Assembly (NCBI RefSeq): GCF_023065955.2 | Contig: NW_026622819.1 | Location: 2,527,501-2,591,500, forward strand | Length of the DNA: 64,000 bases | DNA from: Ursus arctos | Lineage: Eukaryota; Chordata; Mammalia; Carnivora; Ursidae | Reading direction: 5' to 3' | In this document: one piece after another, positions 36,217-47,325 of the stretch | Numbering within the stretch: the first letter of the stretch is position 1 | Layout: every line of letters begins with the position of its first letter | The notes under the pieces: model-generated | Database searches by the model: none | Told to the model about the DNA's origin: nothing | What the model saw: the letters and a program-made list of their open reading frames with translations, nothing else | Program-made: the position numbers and the translations under genes

Positions 36217-38859
36217 TCATTTATGATTTTATTTTTCCTTTAAAAAAAAGCTCACAGAAAAATGAAAACAGAGGACAATTTCCTCATACTGACAAAAAAA
36301 ATCTCAGGAAACTAAGACTAGTAGGGAATTTCTTCAGCCCCCCAAAAAGGGCATCTATGAAAACCTACAACAAATGTCATATGTTTTGGTGAAAGAGAGT
36401 GTTTTTTACCTTTAGCTGAAACAAGACAAAACGCTTTGCTCTTATCATATCTATTCAGTATTACACTGAGGATGCTAGCCAGTCATTAAGGCAAGAAAAA
36501 GAAATAAAGGCAGAAAGTAAGATCAGAAAGTAAGAAATAAAACTGTCTTCACAGACACTATTATGATTTCTATAATATTCCTAAGGAATCTACAAAGAAA
36601 AAAGCTATTAGAATTAATATACGAGTTTATCAAGGTCTTAGGATAAAGGTCAGTATTTAAAAATCAATTACACTTTTATATACAAGCAGTAAACATTTAG
36701 AGATTAAAAGTTTTGGAAGTACCATTTACAATAACATAAAAATATGAAATGCTTAAGAAGAATTAACAAACTAAGTGCAAGACTCAATATTGCTAATATA
36801 TCCATCCTTGATAAGTTGGTCTATCTTTTAATGTAATCCCCCCTAAAATATCAGCAAACTCTTTTTATAGAAATCAACATGCTGATTTTAAAATTTATGT
36901 AGAAAGCAAAAGATTTAAGATAAGCCAATCAATATTGAAAGTTAAAAACAAATTTGGAGGACTTACAAGATTTCAAGTATTATTATAAAGTTAGTAATGA
37001 ATAATTAGAGAAATTTAATGTGTATTTTAAGAGACAATGCAATATTGACATCAGGAGACATAAAGTAATGGAACTTAATAAAGAGGCCAGAAATAATTTA
37101 CATATATCTGGTCAATCAGTTTTTGACAAAAATGTGAAGGTAATTCAGTGGAGAAATGACATTCTCTTCAACAGATGGTCTTAAAAAAACTGGATAACTG
37201 TGTGGGAAAAAATAAACATCATCTCCTCAAAACACTCACAAAAGTAATCATAAATGAATGATGTACCTAAAAATAAGAACTAAACTATGAAACTTTCAGA
37301 ATAAAACATAGGGAAAAAAATCTTTAAGACTTTGGGTTGGGCAGACATAACCCATAAAGGAAAAATTAATCAAAATTAAAACTATTTTTTTTGCTTGTAG
37401 AAAGGCATCTCTAAGAAAATCAAAAGGGTAGCCACATACTAGAATAATTTTTCAAAATGTACATCTGATAAAAGATTTGTATTCAGAATATATTTAAAAT
37501 ATCTTACATTAAAATAATAAGACAAACTAATTTTTAAAAGGGCAAACACTGAATAGATACATCAAAAAAGATGTAAGAATTGAAACTAATCACATGAAAA
37601 CATGTTCAATATCATTAGTTATTAAATAAATGCCAACTAAAACCACAATCGGATATAGCTCTTCATTCTCTAGAATGAGTAAATTGAAAAAAAAAAAAAA
37701 AGATAAAATCAAGTGTCAGTAAGGATAAAAAGCTGCTGTAATTCTCTTAAATTTCTGGTAAAGATGTAAAATGGAACAATCCCTAGGGGAAATAGTTTTC
37801 TCTTTTTTATAAAATTTAACCCTAACATCTACCCAGTTGTCAAGCAATTCCACTTCAAAGCATTTATCCAAGAGAGACAAAGGCATATTCCCACAAAAAA
37901 ATTATTCATGAATGTTCATAACAACCTTATTCATAATGACCCAAAATCAAAAACAACTCAAATGTTATTTAACTGGTGAACAGATGAACAAAGTGTGGTG
38001 TACCCATATATCAAAATACTAGTCAGCAAAAAATACATACAGCATTGTTACCCACCACAACATGGATACGTCTCACCCACTTCATGGTCAAGGGGAGAGA
38101 TTGTATGAAATTCCAGACAAACCTATGCTTACAAGAAGTCCATCAGTAGTGGCCAATGGCTGGAAGGAATAAAAGGAAGTCCACTGACAAAACCCTACAA
38201 GACCGGGGTGATGGGAAAATTCTGTACTATGATTTTACTTAAAATTGGTAAAGTTCATTGACTTTATATAATCCCTCAATAAAGCTGTTTTAGATTTTAA
38301 AAAGGTAAAATACTATGCTTTTAGGCAAACATGGAGGGAACTCACCCTCGGCAGACCTAAATTATAATAAATGTTAAGAAAGAAAAAATTCTTCTGGATG
38401 AAGAAAATGATTATAGGTGATTCTAGAACCCCAGAAGGAATGCAGGGAACTGGAAGGGACAAATACAAGTGTAAATGTAAAAGAATGCTGAGCATTTTAT
38501 ACAAAAGTAATCATGTTTTGTGGGCAACTGATACATGTGTAAAAATACATGATAAGAGCAGAAAAAGGAGGCATGGGTAAGTAATGTTAAACTGTTGAAA
38601 AGTCCTTATATTGTTCAAGATGTTATAGTAGCAAAAACTGATTAAGCTGGAATAACTCGGGGATGCATACTGAAATCTCTAGGGCAACCCCTAAAACAGA
38701 AATATAAGACTGTATGACTTACAGACAATAGAGGAGAAGGAATGAAGCAAATATATTTGATTAACCCAAAATAACAAAAAAGCAATAAAAGGACAAAGAG
38801 TAACATTAGAAAACAATGAGATGGTCGACTTAGCCCCAACAATAACAATGATTACTTTT

Positions 38860-39453
38860 TAAAAAACATTATTAACATTTCAGTTAACATACAGAGTATT
38901 AGTTTAAAGCGTACAATATAGTGAATCAACACTTCCCTACCATCACCTGGTGCTCCTCACAAGTGCGCTCCTTAACCCCCGTCACCTATTTGCCCATCCC
39001 CCACCAACCTCCCCTCTGGGGACCATCAGTCTGTTCTCTATAGTTAAGTCTGTTTCTCAGTTTGTATCTCTCTCTCTTTTTTTTCTCTTTGCTCGTTGGC
39101 TTTGCTTCCACATATGAGTGAAATCATATGGTACTCGTCTTTCTCTAATTGACTTATTTTGCTTAGCGTAGTATTGTCGAGTTAAATCCATGTCATGACA
39201 AATGGCAAGATTTCATTCTTTTTGATGACTGAGTAATATTCTGTTATATATACACCACATCTTCTTTATCCATTCATCAGTTGAGGGGCACTTGGGCTGT
39301 TTCCATAACTTGGCTATTGTTCATAACGATGTTACAAACATCAGGGTGCATGTATCCTTTTGAATTAGTGATTTTGTATCCTTTGGGTAAATACCTAGTC
39401 CTGCAATTGTTGGATCCCAGGGTAGTTCTATTTTAACCTTTTGAGGAAACTCC
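38860..39453 (-). mobile_element. Carnivoran L1 3' end, reversed, 5'-truncated
   Basis: Minus-strand L1 3' UTR at the left (tacagagtattagtttaaag, caccatcagtctgttctct-like) continues into ORF2 C-terminus on the right (tccattcatcagttgagggg, tcctttgggtaaatacctag). Target-site duplications acaatgattactttt are identical at 38845-38859 and 39454-39468. Confidence 0.94.
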
Positions 39454-39576
39454 ACAATGATTACTTTTATTTTTTTGACTTTTTTCACAACGATCACTTT
39501 TAATACAAATGAACTAAATCCTGCTTTTAAAAAGAAAAAAGAAAATGTTGGTTTGGAAAAAAGAGAAATAAGATGC

Positions 39577-39790
39577 TAAAATCTAAATCTTAAAAGGAAG
39601 GGGGACCTGGGTGACTCAGTCAGTTAAGCGTCTGACTCTTGATTTCGGCTCAGGTCATTGTCTCGGGATTGTGGGATTGAACTCTACGAGGCTCTGCGTT
39701 CAGCAGGAGTCTGCTTGTCCTTCTTCTGCTCTTCCCCCAACTCGTACACACACTCTCTCTCTTTCTAAAATAAATAAATAAAATATTTTT
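39577..39790 (+). mobile_element. CAN SINE with 24 extra bases at its 5' end
   Basis: The SINE proper begins at 39601 (ggggacctgggtgactcagt) with a (CT)n region and an ataaataaataaaatattt tail. The best duplication pair is 20 bases, one mismatch, at 39557-39576 and 39791-39810 (aaaaaagagaaataagatgc versus the same with c for t). The left copy lies 24 bases before the SINE head, so 39577-39600 seems to have been inserted with it. Confidence 0.8.
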
Positions 39791-40368
39791 AAAAAAGAGA
39801 AACAAGATGCAAATATATCAGATGCACTCTAAATATAAGAATGTAGTTGGGTTGACTATGAATGACGGTAGAAGACACATCACATGCATTGAGCAAAATA
39901 AAGTGGCTCAGTGCCACAAGAATCGATGGAGGAGATGTCATGAAACCCTTGCTGCTGGAGACAAATGGACGTGTTTCCAGATGACAGTAGTCAGGCCAAC
40001 AGGAAGACATGGCAATCATAAATTTCTACTTCCCTGAAAGCATGGCTTCCAATTTTTTTTAACACAAAAAGCAACAGAACTAGAGGAGAAAAGGACAAAC
40101 ACAGCACCCTGACTGGGATTGTAACCCTCCTATCTCATTAATTGATACAACCAGGAAACAAAAATGAGATCTGAATATCACATTAAAATAATGGGGCCTA
40201 CCTCGTCTACACTCCAAGCTTAACAACTGCAAGGGAAACACTCTTTTTAAGTACACACGACAAGGTGATTCTAAAGCGTATATAGAAATGTAAAAGATCT
40301 AGAATACGATGCAACCTGAATGAACAAAAATGCTAATGAATTTATGCTAGCAGAAATTAAGATTTGCT

Positions 40369-40519
40369 AAGGCTGGGTGATGGACATTGGGGAGGGTATG
40401 TGTTATGGTGAGTGCTGTGTGCTGTGTAAGACTGATGAATCACAGACCTGTACCCCTGAAACAAATAGTACATTATATGTTAATAATAAAAAATAATTTC
40501 AAAAAATAAAATAAAATAA
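40369..40519 (+). mobile_element. Short carnivoran L1 3' end
   Basis: The 3' UTR pattern gctgggtgatggacattggg, gaatcacagacctgtaccc and an A-rich tail with AATAAA repeats. Imperfect duplications at 40352-40368 and 40520-40536 match at 14 of 17 bases. Inserted into the old L1 ORF2. Confidence 0.85.
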
Positions 40520-40655
40520 AGAAATTAAAGTTTACTATAAAGCTACAGAAACCAAGACAGGGAGAGATTGTCCAGAGATAGACAAATAGATCATTAACAC
40601 AGAAAGACAAGTCCAGAAACAGACACACACACAAGCAAATCACCTAATTTACAGA

Positions 40656-40678
40656 TAATAATAATAATGATAATGATT

Positions 40679-40710
<32 letters not shown>

Positions 40711-40712
40711 GG
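40656..40712 (+). repeat. (ATA)n trinucleotide microsatellite
   Basis: Two ATA/AAT runs separated by a short gataatgattat interruption, inside old L1. Likely polymorphic. Confidence 0.95.
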
Positions 40713-40926
40713 CACCAATGCAATTCACTGAGGAAAGGCTGCTCTTCTCAGTCAATAGGGCTATTAATGGGGGAAACATTGTCTCCTTCCTCACACAATA
40801 TACAAACATTATTTTTTTTTAAAAAATCACAAAACTAATTATGAAGCCTAGCATAGTAAGATCTCATGAACGAACACATAGAAGATTATCTTCATGTCCT
40901 TGAGGTAGGCCAGGACTTCTTAAATA

Positions 40927-40927
40927 A

Positions 40928-40966
<39 letters not shown>
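40927..40966 (+). repeat. (AC)n microsatellite
   Basis: About 20 uninterrupted AC units, the purest dinucleotide repeat in the window; a likely polymorphic marker. Confidence 0.97.
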
Positions 40967-41869
40967 CAATAACAAAATAAAATAATAATAATTTATATTT
41001 CATCAAAATGAAGAACTTCTGTTCATGAAATACTCCATTAAGGAGAATGCAAAGGCAAGCCACAGACCAGGATAAGGCATTTACAACACAGCAAAAATTT
41101 TTATTCAGAATATATAAAAAACACCTACAAATCAGCTGAAAAACTACCAATTTTTTCAGTCAACAAAGACCTGAACTTTATAATGCTGACCTCACAAAAA
41201 GGAATAAAGAAATGTCAAATAAGCTATAAGAAGTTTAATGTCATTACATATCAGTGATATGCAAATTAAACCACAATGTGATACTAACAGATACACACCC
41301 ACCAGAGTGGTTAAAATGAAATCAGGACCAAGAATGCCAAGTGTTGATGGGAATGGCGAGTATCTGGCACTCTTGTGCATTCCTGGTTGGAATGTAAGTT
41401 AGCACAGCTTCTCGTTTTGGCTGTATCGGGCAAAGATAAACATGCCTACCACAGAACCCACTCCTGCATATATACCCAGGAGAAACTTGTACATATGTAC
41501 ACCAAAGTCTAATATAGCTGTATTCATAGCAACCCAACATGGAAACAACCCAAATGTGCATCAACAGTAGAATAAATAAATAAATGTTGACATATTTATA
41601 CAATAAATATAATAAGAAAGAACTAATATGCCAGGAGCAACAGACATCAACCATAAGACAGACACAAAGAGAACACATTGTCTAAGTCCATTTACGCGAC
41701 CTTCACAAGGATGATAAAGTCAGAATGGGATACCTGGGGGATGGGGGTAACCGTGTTTTTATTAGTTGGAAGTTCTCCTGAGTTCAGAAAAGCTGTTTTT
41801 CTTGATTGGGATGTTGTGTAAAACCCATTGACTTGTACAGTTAGGATGTGTGCGTTGTACTGCGTGCAC

Positions 41870-41975
41870 ACTTATTTACATGCATACACATATGTGTGCA
41901 TATGTATTTGTGCAAATATATATGGTATGTACATATATCTGTGTATATGTGTTTGCACGTCTATATTTGTATGTG
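41870..41975 (+). repeat. Degenerate (TATG)n-like repeat at the L1 3' end
   Basis: Imperfect tatg/tgtg/tatt units (gtgtgcatatgtatttgtgc and similar) begin where the L1 3' UTR ends. Probably a microsatellite seeded from the L1 tail. Confidence 0.7.
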
Positions 41976-44734
41976 TGGTCTAAGTTCACTTAAATGTTTT
42001 TGGCTCATTATTTTTGGCAAAAAAAGAATCTGTTTTTGAACTTACATTATCTACATGGAAGGAAATTCCATCCAGGCATTCCTGGGAATACCTCCCCCCT
42101 CCCAGATTCCTGGGAAAACTTCAGGGACCTCATTCCCACTAGGACTCGAGGGAACAGGTAGCCTTCCCAGTCTGGGGTCCCTGGACTGTCACAGGGGTTG
42201 GTGTTTGCTCAGTCCATGTGGTCCCTCCCCTGAGAGCAGCTGGCCCTGCTTGTCCTCACCTAGCTTGTGCTGAGTGAGCTCTTTTGTCAGAGCTGGAATT
42301 CCAGTGACAAGGGCTTCCTCTCCCGTTGACCTCTAGAAGCTGCTCACCTCTGAGGTCCAACCAGGGAACAGAAAACCAGCTCCCCGCTGCCCTAGGGACC
42401 ACAAGCCACTGTCCTCGCACCAGCCTCGGGGACCTCTCAGACTTTGCTCACTTGCAGGTCGGAGTCATCCCACAGCCCACCCACAACACACCACCATCCC
42501 TGCACACCCTCTGTCCCCACCTTCCAACCACCCACCCAGACGAATTTTAGAGTTCAGAAAACAAAAGCTGAAGGTGCCTTCAGGAAACTTCCACTGCCAA
42601 CATTAAATTCAAATGGTAGGTGCAGAGAATGCAAAAGCTAACTGCCTTTTTTTTTTTTCAATCAGAGGGGGAAATATGAGAACAAAACACCATTTTAGGA
42701 CTCAGTTAGCTATCCTTCCAATGGATCTCTTCACAGCCTTCTTTCCAGTCTTAGAGAACCTGTTTTCTGCTGAGTCTGCCTCTGCTGCCATCAGACGCTG
42801 GGGGCTTGGAGATTTGGGATCACATCATCAGAGAGCCTCAAAAATGAGTGCACACCACACCTGACTTATCCACGCACGCAGAGGAGGCCATATACCTAGG
42901 AAAAAGCATTTTCTGTGAATCTCGGCACTCTGAATGTCGTCTCCTGATTTCTGTTTGTTATCGACACTTCCCACCTCTCTGGAAGGTCCATGCACGTTCC
43001 CATTGTTTCCTCCTGCCTGGTGCTTTATTCCAGCACCATCAAAGTGGAAACAGAGCCCTCCAGCAATCCATCATGGCACAAAAACTCATGACTCAGCCTC
43101 ACAAAGGTGCAAACACAGGGCATTATTACACTGGCATTGGGTGGAAATTTAGATCTGGGCCATTTATTAATATTTACATTGTATTTTGGAGTGCAGACTT
43201 TTTTAAATTAGAAAAGCTTTCTATAAAATCATTTTATTATTCAATAATCCTCATTGTTTCCAACTACTAGATACATCAGTCCTTTTACCTCATAGGGCAG
43301 CTGAACAAAGACAATCCAGATTTACGTACCTGGAAATATAACACAATGGTGTTTTCCCTTACTTACATATGCCTGAAATGGCCGTTTATTCGAGCACGCT
43401 GGAATGAATCTCTACATCATTCATGCATATGCCAAAGAAGGTTGCCTTTCTTCTCTTTAACTTCATTTCATTGTCATCTTAACTGTGCGAAAAACCCAGC
43501 ATTTAGATATTTTATGCAATTCTTCTGTAATAAATAATGAATTTAATTAGCAATTTCCAATAATTGATGAATCCAAAGCACGGTTTCTTGTTCGAAAGTG
43601 TTATGACCTCTTTTTAAAAATGAAAAACAAGAAGTCAATATCAATTGTAATGGGCTCACATTACATTTTGTCTTATGTGGCCACTGATAGAATTTTTAAA
43701 ACCCACAAGAATTTGATAGGATTCCTAGAAAACATGACTTGCTTTTGAAGCCTCATCAGACCTCAGGTTAGGAAGGCAGAGACACTAATAACGACTTCCT
43801 TGATCGTTTAGAAATGTTTTGAATAACCAGTAGACATAAAAATGGCAAGTGAGCATTTCATTTAGAACATTCTACTGCTGTCTGTCACTTCTCTTTATTT
43901 CCCACAAAAGCTTGTTTTGTTATCACTTCCATTTGTTCCTTGGAAATCTCAAAATCGCGTAGCAAGATAACAGTGTGAAATGTACTTAATGTGTCCTTAT
44001 GATCTTAAGATCCAAGTAGCACACTTAGCTTTCAAATATTGTTGCCCAAGCTGAGTGAACTCTGAATGTTTGTGATTGGGAAAGTGCCTTTCCAGCTTCA
44101 CTTTCCCGTATGACAGATAGAAAACGTACCAACAGAATTTCACATCAGGCTCTCGGTGCCCTCCCTCCACATGCGACCTCCTCTTCCTTTCCTGATTATC
44201 GATGATGCTTACATACAGTGTTTTCTATAAAACCAGATGACCAACTTTTGCCTTTAATATTTCTGGACAAAAATGGGAAGGGTTTTTCCTGTTTATTAAA
44301 AGTGTGAAAACCAGTCATTGTATTGGGTCACGCTCCTGGGAAACATGGTCTGTAATTGTGTGGGTGTGTCTGTGTGTGTGTGCTTGTGTGTGCTTGCGTG
44401 TGCTTGTGCTGAAAGAACAGCTGGCCGTGACTCAGAGTAAAGCCAGTTCAAGACTTTCCCACTCCCAGATCACTACCTGCCAGGGCCGCCCTCACCCTTC
44501 CCATCCGTGCTACACTCGACACAGGGACGGTGGGTTCGTGGCTTTTCAGAGGCACCGCCTCATTCCCCAGGTACCTCATTGTCTTCTTAAAACATGTAAG
44601 GCTTCCTCCAGATAGAGCTTTAGGAAATGCCAGACATGAGAAGTTTAGATCAACCTATTGTTCCAGGGTCCAGTTCCTACAGGACTTGTTTGGGGAAATT
44701 GGGGGAAAGCATTAGCTTGGAAGCTATCATTTCC
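41976..44734. other. Unique non-coding DNA, AT-rich conserved-looking section at 43.1-44.0 kb
   Basis: 42050-42560 is GC-balanced and unremarkable. 43500-43570 (gaatttaattagcaatttcc, aataattgatgaatcc) has dense TAAT/ATTA cores, as in homeodomain-bound enhancers. No exon recognised. Confidence 0.35.
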
Positions 44735-44815
44735 TTCTCACTACCTGGTATTGGAAACCTTTACTTTGCCTCTGTGAGCCTCAGATTCCTCATCTATAAA
44801 ATGGGAATAATTATT
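44735..44815 (+). mobile_element. MIR fragment (core region)
   Basis: Landmarks gcctctgtgagcctcagatt and cctcatctataaaatgggaa, then taattattc, match the MIR core ('cctcagtttcctcatctgtaaaatgggg'). Its 3' part is cut off by the composite SINE-L1 insertion. Confidence 0.85.
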
Positions 44816-44830
44816 CAAATGACATGCTTG

Positions 44831-44991
44831 GGGGTGCCTGGGAGGCTCAGACAGTTAAATGTCTGCCTTCAGCTCAAGTCGTGATCTCAGGGTCCCGGGA
44901 ACGAGCCCCATGTCAGGGTCCTTGCTCAGCTTCTCTCCCTGCTTCTCCCTCTAACTCTCCCTCTGTGTTCTCTCTCTCTCTCAAATAAATA
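44831..44991 (+). mobile_element. CAN SINE part of a composite insertion
   Basis: Head ggggtgcctgggaggctcag, body gtgatctcagggtcccggga, a (CT)n block and caaataaataa. It lacks the usual final aaatcttt plus poly-A and passes directly into an L1 3' UTR in the same orientation. Confidence 0.9.
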
Positions 44992-45226
44992 AGGGGAAAA
45001 TGAAGGGGGTGAAGTAGGGGGAGATGAACCAGGAGACACTATGGACTCCAGGAAACAATCTGAGGGTTTTAGAGGGGAGGGGGGTGAGAGGATGGGCTAG
45101 TCTGGTGATGGGTATTAAGGAGGGCATGTATTCCGTAGAGCACTGGGTGTTATATGCAAGCAATGAATCATGGAACATTACATCAAAAAACTAACGATGT
45201 GCATATCATAATAAAAAACAAACAAA
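44992..45226 (+). mobile_element. Carnivoran L1 3' end fused to the SINE
   Basis: The L1 3' UTR (gggggagatgaaccaggaga, gatgggctagtctggtgatg, actgggtgttatatgcaagc) ends in an A-rich (caaa)n tail. A 15-base pair of flanks, 44816-44830 before the SINE and 45227-45241 after the L1, matches at 12 of 15. No duplication separates the SINE from the L1. Confidence 0.88.
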
Positions 45227-45241
45227 CAAACGTCATGTTTG

Positions 45242-46499
45242 CTTCTAAACTGGAAGTGGCTGTGCATGTGAAGGGGATGCCGTGAGCCCTAATCGAAGTG
45301 ATGATGTGATGTGCCGACTGGAGCTCGGGCTATCTCTCCTGTGACTAATTCTCCTGGAGCCGCAGCCATGTCCCAAAGTAGGCAATAAAACAGTTTAACA
45401 CATCCCTGCTTGGTAACGCTTCAGTGTCTTGGAAAAAGAGATGAAGCTTGTCAACCACACTTTTGGTGGGAAATAACTTATTCCTACAACACTACTTCTC
45501 TCATTTATTCTTAGAATTTCAACTAACCCTATGAGGTGGTCACACAGCAGATCCATACCTCCTACTTGTCTTTCATCTATCTCAACACAGTGAGTTTCTT
45601 GTCTTCCTTCCTCTCATCCAACGTCCCCCGTCCTCATATACTCAAGGTGAATAAAATCGGATTGATATCAGGACCTCCTGGGGGTCATCCTTCCTTACTT
45701 CCCCATCAATCTGTTGGAGGAGTCTATGCCAATTTTGAATACTGTGTACTATCTATGCCTTTTGACTCCCTAAATCCGGACTTCCTGGGTCTATCAGTTA
45801 CTCATTCAGAAGTCTCTCTGTGTTCCCCATTCTGCTGGACACATGTCTGCTCCAGGCACCCTTCGGCTTACCTGGACACCTGCAACACCTTCCTGCACAG
45901 TCTTCTGTTTTCTGCCTCCCTCCTCGCGAAAGCTTTGGTGCATTGTGCGACGTGCTTCTGCCTGGTGAGCAGTGATGTCATTAGGCACTGCCCTGTGCGA
46001 GGACCCGCTGGCCCCTATTACTAGCTTGGCCGTACTCCTCACTTTTAGGGTCACAGGCTCAGAGCCACATCTCTTCTCCCCATACAGGGAGAAGTCAGGC
46101 AGACCCCTTTCTGCTTCCCAGGAGACTTTCGCATCCTGCTCCCCGCAGCTTTGTTAAAACCAATCCTCATATTTCAGTGTTGTTGCTAGGCGTCCATGTC
46201 CATTCCCGGGTATGAATTCACCATGATGCAGCTAAAAGAACCAGTCTAATCAGAACGTGAATAAATTCAGTAAATAATAATAATAAAAAAAAGATGTCTA
46301 CAAGGACACAACGTTCTGATTTCACATAGCCTATGTTGATGAGCCATGGGATAGATCTGTAGTTAAGGAAGGGCTACAGCATATTTGAGGGGGAGGGCTT
46401 GGAAGAGTCCAAGTTTTCACAGTCCTTCATGGTGGTAAGATCCCACTGGAAACCTGAGGTCTCTCTGCCTCACTGACTCACCAGGACAGGAGCCAAGGC
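45242..46499. other. Unique non-coding DNA
   Basis: The longest open stretch outside repeats (162 codons, 45536-46024 +) lies here. I see no domain, splice-site set or codon pattern that supports a gene. A short AT microsatellite is at 46274-46292. Confidence 0.4.
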
Positions 46500-46590
46500 A
46501 CTTAGCTATGCTCTGCCACAGATTCTTCATCAATTAAAACAAGGATTCCAGGCTAGACTTGATCTCTGAGGGGTTTTCCATTTACTTATT
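46500..46590 (+). mobile_element. Possible MIR 3' fragment
   Basis: The phrases gattcttcatcaattaaaac, aaggattccaggctagactt and gatctctgaggggttttcca resemble the MIR 3' region ('actagatgatctctgaggtccc'). Weak but in order. Confidence 0.4.
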
Positions 46591-47029
46591 ATGAATCAAG
46601 TACTTGGGGTCTGTGATTCTGCCTCCTCAAACTCAGGGGACATGTGCAATGACACTTCATTCCTATTTTGATTAAATATATTCACTCAACATTGAAATAG
46701 CGGAAAGAGTCATTTTACACATACGACAGTCCCGCCATGCTGGCTGCTCTATACCCGCCAGACCGCCCTTTGCCTTCCCGTAAATGGCACACACCATTTT
46801 TCAGGCTGTGACTCTCTGCTCGAAATGCAACAAGAGCAGAAACGACCCCAGGAGTACATAGTCCTGTGCTGACACCAGTCAGGGCACAAGCCGAGATATT
46901 GGATCTGCTGTCAAACAAGGTTCAGGAGACTAGAGGGCTACCTAAAATGTGTATTTACAAAATGAGTTGTCCTCAGGTAAATGCAAATTCCATGCCGCTG
47001 GTGGCTTCTGAAGTCCACATGTGGCTGAA

Positions 47030-47135
47030 TCAACGTGGAGCGACGCCTGGGTCCACCTACAGCCGCCGCCGCGGCCATCGCGTCTTCCCCAACAGTGAGC
47101 ATCGTAGTCCGCGGGAGCTGTGGTGACACGGAGCC
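47030..47135. promoter_or_regulatory. Small CpG cluster
   Basis: About 13 CpGs in roughly 100 bases, including a ccgccgccgcgg run. Too short for a standard CpG island. Could be an element that escaped methylation or chance. Confidence 0.2.
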
Positions 47136-47184
47136 ACAGACTGGGAGGCCTGGACACACAGGAGGCCGGCAGGGCTTGGTTTCG

Positions 47185-47325
47185 GTGAGGGCTTCTTCCT
47201 GGCTTGCGGATGGTCCCCCTCTCACGTCCGCCTACAGCGAAGAGAGGCAGCTCTGGTGTCTTTTCCTCCTTTGTAAGCGTGCTCGTCCTACAGGACCAGG
47301 AATCCACACTTAGGACATCATGTCA
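47185..47325 (-). mobile_element. MaLR LTR fragment (MLT1/MST group)
   Basis: The order cttcttcctggcttgcggat, ggtccccctctcacgtccgc, gctctggtgtcttttcctcc, tttgtaagcgtgctcgtcct parallels a reversed MaLR middle region ('cttcctggcttgcagacggccgcc' through 'tctggtgtctcttcctcttcttataaggg'). Confidence 0.6.

Larger units (their letters stand above)
32350..38310 (+). mobile_element. Old L1 (L1ME/L1M-like), near full length, heavily interrupted
   Basis: About 6 kb of A-rich + strand L1. A 5' region (ggcattggacagaatactca, gcaaaagtgcctctagacac, ccatggaccagaagcaaacc) is followed by an ORF1-like zone (33750-34200), the ORF2 endonuclease and RT region (34570-37000), ORF2 C-terminus (37100-38090) and a 3' UTR ending cctcaataaagctgttttag at about 38300. 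Every frame is broken by stops. A younger L1 3' end and three SINEs sit inside, so it predates them all. The ends are approximate. Confidence 0.8.
38311..41860 (+). mobile_element. Second old L1 (L1ME-like) copy, internally deleted and interrupted
   Basis: It starts with an ORF1/ORF2-junction-like zone (38310-38845, for example ctctagggcaacccctaaaa). ORF2 endonuclease sequence follows at about 39810-40150, then ORF2 C-terminus (40533-41560: gatatgcaaattaaaccaca, ggaaacaacccaaatgtgca) and 3' UTR to about 41860. The central RT region is largely missing. A reversed L1, a SINE and a short L1 3' end interrupt it. It is colinear with and directly follows the previous L1. Confidence 0.75.

Noticed and set aside
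34570..38090. Reverse-transcriptase-like region
   Set aside because: L1 ORF2 fossil with many stops and interruptions, not an active or novel RT system.
45536..46024. 162-codon + strand frame
   Set aside because: The longest frame in unique DNA, but no domain, no conserved motif, no splice-site pair, and competing frames on the other strand. Chance length in a 64-kb window.
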